From Dipteris shenzhenensis (lineage: Eukaryota > Polypodiophyta > Polypodiopsida > Gleicheniales): DNA of 64,000 nt. The notes beneath the pieces were generated by a model. That model was not told where the DNA came from and ran no database searches. It saw only the letters and a program-made list of their open reading frames with translations. A program made the translations under genes and the position numbers. Positions 1 to 9,100 of this stretch are shown here, piece after piece; position 1 is the stretch's first letter, and the number at the start of each line of letters is the position of its first letter. The stretch lies in assembly GCA_047967505.1 (NCBI GenBank), contig CM106539.1, one strand, 5' to 3'.

Positions 1-574
1 CACAACTATGCACCTGTAAAACTGGGATGTTGGGCTAAGGTTAAGGTCCTGCATAACCTCGTGTACCATCCTTGCAAAGCTCGCCATCAGGATGAGCAGA
101 TCAATGGACTTCTAAAACTTTCTTATCTCTCGAAGTGCCAACGTCCCAGGCTTGAATCTGTACCACCTCACTAGAGGAGGGCCTCTTTGCCCTTGATGTG
201 GAGGGCCTCTTCCTAGATGTTGAGGGCCTCTTTGACCTGCACTTAGAGCTCAGGCACCTCTCCCCCATTCGCATGGACCCTGATTGTTTGTTCTTGCCTT
301 GGTCCTCTACTCTGTCCTTCATTGTTCCTCTTCCTCATGCTCCTCATCTGTGCTCTTTGAGTCATTCGTCTCTACCAAAGGATCTTCTTGCACCTTCCTT
401 TGTCCCTCCTCTGTCCCTCTTGCTCCTTGTTTGGCTTCCGGATTGGTAGTTTCTTCCTTCGATGGGGATCATCGGGGGGAGAGGGGGGGAGGCTATTAGT
501 CTCTCTCTCTCTGAGTCTGGAGGTGGGTCTAGCTTTGCCAATCTCTGTGGTGCCTTGATCTTGGGCCTAGCCAT
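1..574 (-). pseudogene. CENH3-like histone H3 variant, long basic tail, broken, cut by window edge
   Basis: Histone H3 packs DNA as H3-H4 in nucleosomes; the CENH3 form marks centromeres. The ATG is at 574, below a TATA/telo-box promoter, and opens 'MARPKIKAPQR', like the H3 N-terminus. A basic Ser/Pro tail of about 135 residues follows, with a repeated KRPSTSR motif near 170-235. The histone fold starts near 171 in the next frame: 'YRFKPGTLALREIRKF', a TAG (112-114) at the usual Gln, then 'KSIDLLI' and 'SFARMVHEVMQDL'. Loop 1 is two residues longer than in canonical H3, as in CENH3. Helices 2 and 3 lie outside the window. Lesions are three TGA codons in the tail (362-364, 344-346, 335-337), each explained by CGA to TGA, one frameshift near 172, and the TAG. 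It lies just downstream of a family-1 transposase-like gene, the arrangement also seen at 36-39.9 kb. H3 identity is secure; CENH3 status rests on the loop. Confidence 0.85.
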
Positions 575-699
575 GGGGGATGGAGAGAGTGTGCGAGAGA
601 AAGGGTGAGGGTGCGAGAGATAGGGTGGAAATGTCAGGGGAAAGTGGGAGGTGGTATGGGAGTGGAGAGCTCTTTAAACAATGAAATGAAAATGAGGGT

Positions 700-735
700 G
701 CATTCTTTTATATAGGACCCAAAACCCTAATTTTA
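700..735 (-). promoter_or_regulatory. TATA box and telo-box-like promoter of the H3-like gene
   Basis: Read on the minus strand, TATATAAAA lies at 706-714 and the complement of AAAACCCTAA just upstream at 721-730. The spacing to the ATG at 574 leaves about 100 bp of pyrimidine-rich leader. Telo-boxes are known from plant histone and ribosomal-protein promoters. The H3-like gene at 38.89 kb has the same two elements. Confidence 0.6.
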
Positions 736-791
736 AAAAATACTTGTTTTAATAAAAATCCTTAAAAAAGTAAAATTAGTGCAACCTTGAG

Positions 792-3700
792 CTAAATACT
801 TATAATTAACATCCAATAACTCTCTTCAAGTTTAGAGGCCCATTGCTTTTGATTCTTTTTACCACCCTTTGCACGTACTCTTGCTTGCATGCATAGTGGA
901 TAAGGATGGCTTGTATTTTCTCCATGTGCCACATTAAACATACATTTAATAGTCTTGATGTCAGCAGAGCTAGATGCCATTCTACACGGTAGGATCCATA
1001 GCCCTCAACTTCAAGTAGCTCACCATTGTTATGACCTTTGATCACACTTGGGATATCGGTTTGGTCAAAAAACCACTTCAAAATTGAATGTGACTCTTTC
1101 GGCACTTGCAAAAAAAACTCACATGATTTTTCAATAGATTCTAAGTATTTTTGCATTATTGCATTAAAATTCAAATTTCCATCATACCTCAAAGGCAGTC
1201 AACCACCAAATCTCCTATTCTGATAGCACATTGAACTGTCTTGCATCATCAAGCTCAACTTCAAGGTCCAATATTCTATTCATCATTGTCAAACTAACTC
1301 TTTCTAATTTTTTACCTTTGACCACCTCACTTTCATCAAGCTTTAGTACAATCTTCAGAGTACCATTGCATTCCTTCATAGGCATATCATAAAACTTCAC
1401 CATGGCTTGTAGAACTCTTTGAACATCCATCCACAAAGTTATTGTTGACTATCAATACCAATTCTTTACACTCTCTAGCCTCTGTTTTCAAAGTTAGTAT
1501 ACTGGATACAAGTTGGGGCTCTCTAACTAAATCAAGTATGCCCAAATTAAGTGCATGCCTGGCCTTATCAACATTAGTTGATTTAGGAAGTGGGGCTTTA
1601 ACTTTTGCTCACACAAAAAGACATGCTATTTTTAAGCTCTTAAATATGAGCCGATATGCCCTTGTACTTATCCCTATAGTATCACAAACTCCCTGTGCAC
1701 TAGTTGCATTGAAATGCTCCACAACTTTGTTCATTGACACAGATGTTATCTCTGATTTTAGACTTTTGAATTTTGGATGTTGTATAACAAACTCCAACAT
1801 TTTTTTTGTAAACACTTCACCCATAGCACCATAGTGTTCATCATGGATAGACATGAGTTTTGAAACACTCCTACAAGCTCTCACTCGACACTTCCAATGA
1901 CCGCTTTTCTTGGATATTTCATCCATTGGATGCAATTTACTCTTACGTAGTCTTGGACCCATTGGAGTATCCTTCATGAATGATAATGTTTTTTCTAACT
2001 TCTTGATCTCATCTTTAAGAGCTGTGTTTTGCATCTATAAGTGAATTGCATTTTTAGTGCTCTCTCCCAATTGAGCATTTAATGTATGAACCTTTACCGG
2101 TAATTCCTGATTTTTCTTCTCTATGCCTTCATATGTAGACATTTGAACACTTGTGGCTTGCATAGATGATACCAAATGTTGATTCCAAGCCTCTAACATT
2201 GCGATCCTTTTGTCTCTTTCATCAAGCAAAGATTGATATTGGTTGTGAAAACTACTTGCTCCATGACCAATCAACCTTTGACAATATCCTAACAAACCAT
2301 TCTCACCCTTACATAGGAACTTTATTAAGCTGGTCAATCGATGGAATTTATGAGTCTATTAAGTTTGTGGATCTACTGGATATATTTTCCCTTCTAACCA
2401 TAAGTCCATATGTGCTTTTCCTTGATTTTGAAGAGCTACTAAATCACTATCACTTGCTAAGGAGGATTCATTCCTCATTAAAAATTGTGCAGTCTCTGCA
2501 TCTATTTGAAAATGGATATCCATCTTTTTTTTCATCCCAAGCCACTTGCATGATTTCATGCACTTTCCACCTAATATAATATAACATTGACATCAACAAA
2601 TAATATACAAACATGACATGTTTCAGAAAAGTATCAAACCAAGCAAAAATGAAAACCCCAATTGCATGCAAAATCTAACGATTGAAATCTACAAATTAAA
2701 AAATACATTTACTTATCATCAAACACTATTAAACTATGTGAATGAACAATACCTCACAGGTATCTTTGAAGAAAAAATGTGATCAAACTTGTCCTCTCAA
2801 TGGTCCCTCTTATAATCCAGGATGTTGAAATTGATGGATTTTTCTCCAATACTAATTATGTGCTTCCAAACAACTCCAAATCTATTTCAAACCATCTTCT
2901 ATAAAAAATCTCAATAGTAAGAGTATCTTTTAAAACAAAAAAATATTTCTTCCTCTTTAAATCATGTATTAAAAGAAAACAACAAAATCACCAAAACAAA
3001 CTACAAATTAACTGCTTCTTCAAAGTTGTATCATAAAATCTCGTTATTTTCATTGTCTTGCATTGTTCTAAAGGTTTTCTTACCTGAATCTCCATGCAAG
3101 TTGCTATGATAGACCTTGATTTGAGTTGAAAACTAAAAACATTCCAAAACTACACGAATGAGTAGTACTTGATTCTTGGAGCAAGGTTCCTTAAAAGAAG
3201 AATCTGATCAAGCTTGTCCCTCCCAGTGGTCCCAAATGTGTTCCAGGATTGATGAAGATGATGGTTCTTGCTTTAAAACAAATTATATGCTCCCAAACAT
3301 CTTAAAATCTATTTCAAGCAATATTATGTAGAAAACCATTGACAGTAAGAGTGAAAAAGACTCATTTCTCATGGAATTTCTTACAAAACAAAGAAAATTT
3401 TCAAAGTTTTCAAACCATGAAATAGAACAAAACAACACAACTATGCAAAATAAACTACAAACTAACTGTCTCTTCAAAGTTACATCATTAACAAACAAAT
3501 CACATCATAATCACTGTGTTGCATTGTTCCAAAGATTATCTCACCTGAACCTCCATACAAGTTGTCTGGATGGACCCCAAACCTTCAGCAATGCTTGAAA
3601 GTCAATCTTCTTTGATCCTTTCTCAAAGAATCTCGTCCAGGAGCTCCTTCTAAGATCCAAACACCTTGCATCATTCATGGCTCGCTTAGAACATTGATTG

Positions 3701-3858
3701 CCTAGAGAAATTTGTTGAGTGTGAGAGGTTGAATTTCTACTCCTTTTTTTGAGGGATTTAGTGAGTTTGGAGTTTGAGTGTTTTGGTGGAAGTTTCATTC
3801 TTTGTGTTCTAGTTTGAGTCCTTCTCAACAATAGCCAAGGTGGCTTTGGCACCACCAA
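792..3858 (-). pseudogene. Family-1 transposase-like gene, copy 1 (multi-exon, decayed, C-terminus missing)
   Basis: Minus-strand pieces align in order with the gene at 36.0-38.5 kb. They include 'HMDLWLEGKIYPVDP' (near 2360-2420), 'LLGYCQRL' (near 2280), a coiled-coil stretch (about 2030-2250), 'MKDTPMGPRLRKSKLH' (near 1940-1980), 'CDTIGISTRAYRLIFK' (near 1650), 'LQAMVKFYDM' (near 1400), 'LKLDESEVVKGKKLERVS' (near 1290-1350), 'LKWFFDQTDIPSVI' (near 1040-1090) and 'SADIKTIKCMFNVAHG' (near 915-970). The last two Asp motifs, the second followed by a Cys-containing stretch, resemble the first two acidic residues of a DDE/RNase-H-fold transposase. The final Glu region found in the other copy is absent because the gene stops near 790. 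A possible first exon (3858-3541) ends in a GT donor. Frames change several times. The assignment as a transposase is inferred; the homology between the two copies is seen directly. Confidence 0.6.
2740..3565 (-). repeat. Diverged tandem duplication containing an exon end
   Basis: Two adjacent blocks, about 2740-3110 and 3190-3565, align along their length. Both contain a 'tggtcc..tccaggat' start, 'atgctcccaaaca/gtgcttccaaaca', 'aaatctatttcaa', 'aaactacaaa.taactg' and 'gcattgttc.aaag'. Both end in a minus-strand splice donor preceded by CATGGAGATTCAG or TATGGAGGTTCAG. It is a direct duplication of one exon with its intron inside the family-1 gene. Confidence 0.6.
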
Positions 3859-4797
3859 ACAAATCTCCAGCTACTCTGCTTCTATCTACATCAAGCACCT
3901 AACAAAAGCAATAGCCAACAAGTGTCTATCTACGAGCAAAGCCTCAACGAGCGTTCAATGCTTCTAGCAAGATAGGGCGACTTACACCTCCTACAACAAG
4001 CGGAATGTAGCAAAAGCTATCTACACTCGGCTTCCACACAACGGCACCTACGCAGCCAGCAAGGTAGTCGACCCTGCAGCGGTACATCCTACAGCAACTT
4101 CAAGCTACGAACTACCTCTCCAACGGTGCCATCCAGTCTACAATAGCAGCTCTCATCGACTCCTTCTGCTCGCACGGCGGCTCCAAGAGCTCTACGCTCA
4201 GCCGCCTCCAAGACTCCAAGGCTAGTGCCATCTTCAACAAGGCCTTCATCTCCTGCTTCAACCTCTAACGGGCCGCCTCCATCGACAAACCTCCTCGCCT
4301 CATTCCATCACCCAAGCCTCATGGGCTACTCCCTACGCAGCATCTATGCGCCTCCTAAGGCCTTCTCGGCTGCTCTAACGAACTGCTACCATACGCGACG
4401 CCAATCTCGATAATATCTACTGCGAGCTCGTCCACCTACCTTCAACGCTCTTCAGCGACGTCCGTCGACTGGCAACCCACCTTCAACGACTAGCCTAGCC
4501 TAGCAACGGATTCTACATCGCCCAGCACCCATTGTTGCTCCAACGACGGAGCGTCCCACCGACGGACTCCTGCTCTCCAAACCAAATGACCAACTGCCTA
4601 GCGCTGCAAGCCTAGAGTAGCACACACCTCTACAGAGCGCTTCCTCTCCATCGAAGCCTCCAACGCGACGGGCAAAGCTCCAACTGCACAGTTCATCAAC
4701 CTTCGACTTGCAAACGCATGCTCCTGGCAACGCTACATCCAAGCTACAACGAAGCTCCTACATAGCTGCGCCACGGCAATGAGCTACGTCCACCCCG
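3859..4797. other. CpG-rich spacer, no gene recognised
   Basis: No convincing coding frame on either strand. The stretch is much richer in CpG than its surroundings and repeats the short motifs 'ctacaacg', 'ctccaacg' and 'cgacg' irregularly. It could be old repeat sequence or the 5' region of the minus-strand family-1 gene. Confidence 0.3.
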
Positions 4798-6060
4798 TGA
4801 TGGAATCTTCCAGATTCTGTCAGAATTTGTGAAGATTGCAGCCTTTGGACCATAGGCTCCCACGTGGAGTCTTATCCACTTGCCACGTCATTAGGCACCC
4901 GATGTGCCACGTGTACTTACCTTATCCTCTGCCACATGGTAGACCTTATCTATCACATCATCCAAGGTGACACATCAGTAACCCCGTGAGGTTGCCACAT
5001 CAACATTGCCAGCTCAGGTGCCACGTCAGCAATCTAACACATCATCTTACCACATCATCAAGTCCAGGTCAGCATGCTACATCAACATAGCCACATCATC
5101 ATTGCCATGTCATGATTGCCATGTCAACATAGCCATGTCATCTGCCACATCACCTTTGCTGACATCATATGCCACAACATCAGTGCCACATGGCACACTA
5201 ACTCTCTGCAGGTACACGCAGTGCTCCACAATCACTGCATGTGACCACTCCTTCCACCTCAGCACAGGGCTCCACAGGCACCCTCTTGCTAGGCACAGTG
5301 CCACATCATCACTGCATGTGACCCACAGTGACACATCATCATTGAGCACCATTTGCACTCCTTTTGCCCCTCCACCTAGATCAAGTCATATCTCTTGATC
5401 TAGGAAGAACTTGAGGGCACTCCAAATAGAAAAGTCGCTCGTTTTTTTGTGCTCTACGCGGTCGTCACATCATGCGCACATTTCAGCACAAGTATCACTC
5501 ACTTTTGAGCTTCGCCAACAAATCCACTTCCTACACGCACATTTGCCTCTACATCGACGCATCTGACCCAGCACTTAAAAAGAACAACAGAAAATGAATT
5601 ATTTGCTATTCTTTCATCAATCGACGGTTGGTATAGATCTAGATCAAAGTAGACTAGATCACCACCATAGAGGGGATGCTTCGAATTTCCCCAAGTTGCC
5701 AATCTAAGCTTTGCCCAAAATTCCCAACTAGTATCTACTCGGAGTCAGTCCATATGCTCACATACGGTTTCACATCATCACATTACCTGAAACCTAACTT
5801 TCATCAGTTCAGTGAGTCGACTTCACGGTGTACATAGGCATTGCAGATTGTTTCAGTGGGTAGATAGAATTTGATTTCACACACACATGCCACCATTTAA
5901 AGCCTACACGGCTATTTCACGGCATTGTGCACATCATTTCAACCTTCTAAAGCCTCTTGGCTATTCCCAGCATCATTTGCCATAAGCCTTGTAACATAGA
6001 TCTGAGTTTATATATAGTAGTTCTATCTTCACCGATAGTTCAAAGTCAGTGTTTGGCAGT
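4798..6060 (+). mobile_element. Possible 5' LTR and leader of the copia element, with degenerate CCACATCA repeats
   Basis: This lies directly upstream of a copia gag. It begins TGATGGAATCTT, and TGATGGAATGTA follows the polypurine tract near 8834, which suggests an LTR start, but the rest aligns poorly. From 4868 to 5350 the motif 'tgccacatcatc/gccacgtca' recurs many times. A 'tatatata' near 6010 could be a promoter. I found no clear primer-binding site. Confidence 0.35.
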
Positions 6061-6108
6061 TGGTTTATACAGAGATTTTCACAACACTTTGAGTACATTT
6101 TTTGCACC

Positions 6109-7075
6109 ATGTCTATGACTAGCAACCTCAATCTGGAGGCATCTGCTAAGCTAGACAACTCTTATTATGGTACATTGAAATACCGAATGGAGACCATTCT
6201 AGTACTTCAGGACAAATGGGAGTATGTCGATGGGTCTACACCTAGACCATTTGACAATCTAGCCACTAGTAGCTCTACTCCACCTGTTGTCACAGCACCA
6301 GCAGTGGGATCTACAATGGCATCTACAACTACACAAATAGTTTCTGCACCTGTAGCGGATCCTACCATTGCCCAAGCTCAAATAGAATGGGATAAGAAAG
6401 ACAAGTACGCCTATCATCTGATCAAGTAGAATGTGCAAGATGTCATGCTTGGACCGCTCAACACAGTCAAGACATCGAAAGAAGCATGGGATATGTTTGT
6501 AGCTCTCTACGAATCCAAGAACACTTCCAGGATTCTCACACTGAGAAACCAGATTAACCAAAGTTTTCACAACAGTAGTGAAACTGATCATGCTTATGTA
6601 CTTCGGATAAAAGACTACAACAATCAACTTGCAGTAGCAGGAGAGACTATGAACCCCGCATAAATGGTTCAATTCATCCTTAATGGACTAGGAGAGGGTG
6701 ACGAGAATCTAGTCCAGAGTATTGCCATCCAACGGCAAATTCTGACACTAGAAGAACTTCAGTCAGTCCTACTTGGTGAAGAACTCAGGACTCAGGCTAT
6801 TCAAGCTCAAAAAGGTCATTCTGATGATCAAGCATTCACAGCTTCACATAGAAGCAGAGGTAGAGGTAGATCATATCAGAGAAGTGGTAATCATCAACAA
6901 CAACAAGGTCATCATTAGCAAAATCAGCATCAGCATCAACATCATCCTTAGCAACATCAGAATCAACAAAGAGGAAATCATTCCAATCGAGGAAGATTCC
7001 AAGGACAAGGGAATGCATCCAGCAATGTGTCAAACATCCAGTGCAACTACTATCATAAGTTTGGACAAGTGCTAT
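6109..7075 (+). pseudogene. gag: copia gag (UBN2-type capsid), interrupted by stops
   Basis: Gag forms the virus-like particle and packages element RNA. The ATG at 6109 opens 'MSMTSNLNLEASAKLDNSYY', followed by 'WEYVDGS', a Thr/Ala-rich stretch, 'AWDMFVALYESKN', 'LRNQINQSFHNSS' and 'QFILNGLGEGDENLV', the usual order of a copia capsid domain. A Gln/His/Arg-rich nucleocapsid region follows. The zinc knuckle is degenerate ('CNYYHKFG', later 'ERDCRKK' in another frame). Stops are TAG at 6427, TAA at 6661, TAG at 6916 and TAG near 6949. The last two sit inside a Gln/His run, so CAG to TAG is the obvious origin. It is not translatable as it stands. Confidence 0.85.
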
Positions 7076-7082
7076 GAAAGAG

Positions 7083-7992
7083 ATTGCCGCAAGAAGCAAT
7101 ACGACCAAGGTAGTCAGTCCAACAACAATCGGGGCAATTTCCACGGTAGAGAAAATCATCGTGGTGGACATTCTAGTCATGGTCATTTTGCAAATGAACA
7201 TGGGAATATGTTTCTTGCAAACGAGGAAATGCAACAAACTGATACAGTGTACCTAGACACTAACTACAATCCCAAAGAGGATTTCATCTATCAAGTCGAC
7301 CAAGTGGAACAGGATCCTTGGTATATCGACAGCGGTGCATCATCTCACATGACAAATCATCAGGAATGGTTCACAAAGATGAAACATTAGAAGGTCAGAA
7401 AAATGTCATTTACACAGCTGATAATACACCGAATCTAGTTCAAGGGACAGGTGTTATCCCTATGAACAATTTCACTGGTATGAAAGGATTGGTGAAAGAT
7501 GTGCTCTATGTTCTAAAGCTCAGCAAGAACCTCTTGTCAGTAGGTCAAATGACGGAACACAACTATCGAGTCATCTTCGACGGAGATGAATGCACTAACA
7601 GAGATAAATCCAAAAGATGTCAACTAGTAGCAAAAGGTGTCAAGGAAGGATGCTTGTACAGAATGCTAGCTATGGTACCAGATAAGCATGCCATGTCAAC
7701 TCAACCACAATAGATGCCACTATCTGCAAAATGGCACAAGAGATATGGTCATGTCAATTTCAAGTACTTTTTAGATCTCAGGAATCAGAATATGGCAATT
7801 GGGATTCCAAAGCTACAGTTTCTTGGAAAAGTTTGCGAAGCATGTTGCTTCGGCAAACAAAACCAAACCGATTTCGATGGAAGTACCTCTCATGCACGAG
7901 GTATTCTTGATTTGATACATACAGATGTATGGGGTTATGCCCAGACCCGCATCATAATGGTGAGTCCATCACCATTATTGTCGTGGAATTGA
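7083..7992 (+). pseudogene. copia protease and GAG-pre-integrase zinc domain, broken
   Basis: The aspartic protease matures the polyprotein; the pre-integrase domain binds zinc. The protease active site 'DSGASSHMT' is near 7329-7355, preceded by 'DPWYI'. After a frame change near 7390 come 'DVLYVLKLSKNLLSVGQM' and 'CLYRM', which are standard flap and C-terminal copia protease landmarks. TAG at 7711-7713 replaces an expected Gln in 'TQPQ.MPLSAKWHKRYGH'. Then follow 'WHKRYGHVNF' and 'CEACCFGKQ', the HHCC finger of the pre-integrase domain, and 'DLIHTDVWG', the first Asp of the integrase. Sequence then diverges and the integrase core is lost. Confidence 0.85.
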
Positions 7993-8020
7993 GTTGTAGA
8001 GAGATTCAGTTAGCACATTT

Positions 8021-8549
8021 ATGAGTCAACTCAAGTATGTTGAAAATCTCTTAAAGAAGTTTCGTATGGTAGATTGCAAGATTGTAGTGACTCCCATGGA
8101 ACAAAGTTTGAAACTTACTAAAGATTCCGAAAAGCCTACAGTCAATGACAGGTACGACAGGCAGCTCATCGGATCTCTTATATATCTGACTATCACGCAG
8201 CTAGATATTTGTTATGTAGTAAGCTCACTAGCATAGTTTATGGCAAAACCAGAACAGTCTCACTGGAATACAGCCAAAAGAGTCTTGAGATACATCAGAG
8301 GTATAAGACAGTTTGGGATAGAATACAGAGGAAGTCATCCATGATATGGGATACTCTAACAGTGACTATGCTGGAGATCATGAGATCAGGAGATCGACAC
8401 AAGGATATGCATTTTTCCTTGGTCAAGGTGCTATACCATGGTTGTCAAACAAATGTCAACCAAATATTTCTTTGTCTTCAAATGAAGCAAAATATAGAGC
8501 ACTCACTACAAATGCATGTGAGGCTATATGGCTTAGAAGACTACTGTAA
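8021..8549 (+). pseudogene. copia reverse transcriptase C-terminus and RNase H, remnant
   Basis: The frame opens 'QLKYVENLLKKFRMVDCK', then 'VTPME' and 'RYDRQLIGSLIYLTITQLDI', the thumb and connection of copia reverse transcriptase. RNase H follows in other frames: 'AKRVLRYIRG', 'YSNSDYAGDHEIRRSTQGY', 'FLGQGAIPWLSNKC', 'LSSNEAKYRALT' and 'CEAIWLRRLL'. The catalytic YVDD part is missing because of the deletion that joins integrase (about 7965) to this segment. At least two frame changes occur (near 8236 and 8345). It cannot encode an active enzyme. Confidence 0.85.
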
Positions 8550-8833
8550 GAAATAGATTACTTTGATGAGTCAAAGCCAACAACAATATAGTGTGAATCG
8601 GCCCCAGCATTGGCAAAGAATCCAATATATCACTCTAGGACAAAGCACATTGATATCAAAGAGCACTTCATCAGAGAAAGAGTGTTACTTGGTGACATCA
8701 CACTACAACATTGTGATAGCAAAGAGAATGTTGCAAACATCTTTACCAAACCACTCGGTAAAGAGCTATTCGAGAAACACTGACTATAGCTCTTGGTTTG
8801 ATGCAGAGGAACGACATTGCCATTAAAGGGGTG

Positions 8834-9100
8834 TGATGGAATGTAATGTTTAGTCCTTCTTAGATTTCCCAGAATCATTATCTTGAGGGAAGGCCTACTT
8901 CATGATGTTGATCTTGAGGGAAGGTGTTGAGAGTTCACGCTTAACATCATGTGACCATATGTGCATAGCACTAACCCAATAGAGTGCTATAAAGGAAAGG
9001 GTTAGATCCCCTAACCCTAACCCTAAATGGGTTTGTATATATTCTCTTTTTTCAACTAAATCTAGTGTATCGATAGTCATTTGTGGTGTGCTCTCTAGTT
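8834..9100 (+). mobile_element. Likely 3' LTR start of the copia element
   Basis: It follows the polypurine tract directly and starts TGATGG. It holds a small internal repeat ('tgatcttgagggaagg', near-duplicated at 8880 and 8913), a TATA-like 'gctataaagg' near 8990 and three CCCTAA units near 9014-9032. The end of the LTR is not clear. Confidence 0.4.

Larger units (their letters stand above)
6109..8833 (+). mobile_element. Ty1/copia retrotransposon, internally deleted and stop-ridden
   Basis: The order gag, protease, pre-integrase zinc region, then C-terminal reverse transcriptase and RNase H is that of copia elements. The catalytic integrase core and most of the reverse transcriptase are missing between about 7965 and 8020. 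A polypurine tract 'taaaggggtg' at about 8824-8833 precedes the likely 3' LTR. Separate entries give the coding parts. Confidence 0.85.

Noticed and set aside
9010-9035. Interstitial telomere-like CCCTAA repeats
   Set aside because: Only about three units, and no T/A-rich subtelomeric context; too short to mean a telomere or fusion.
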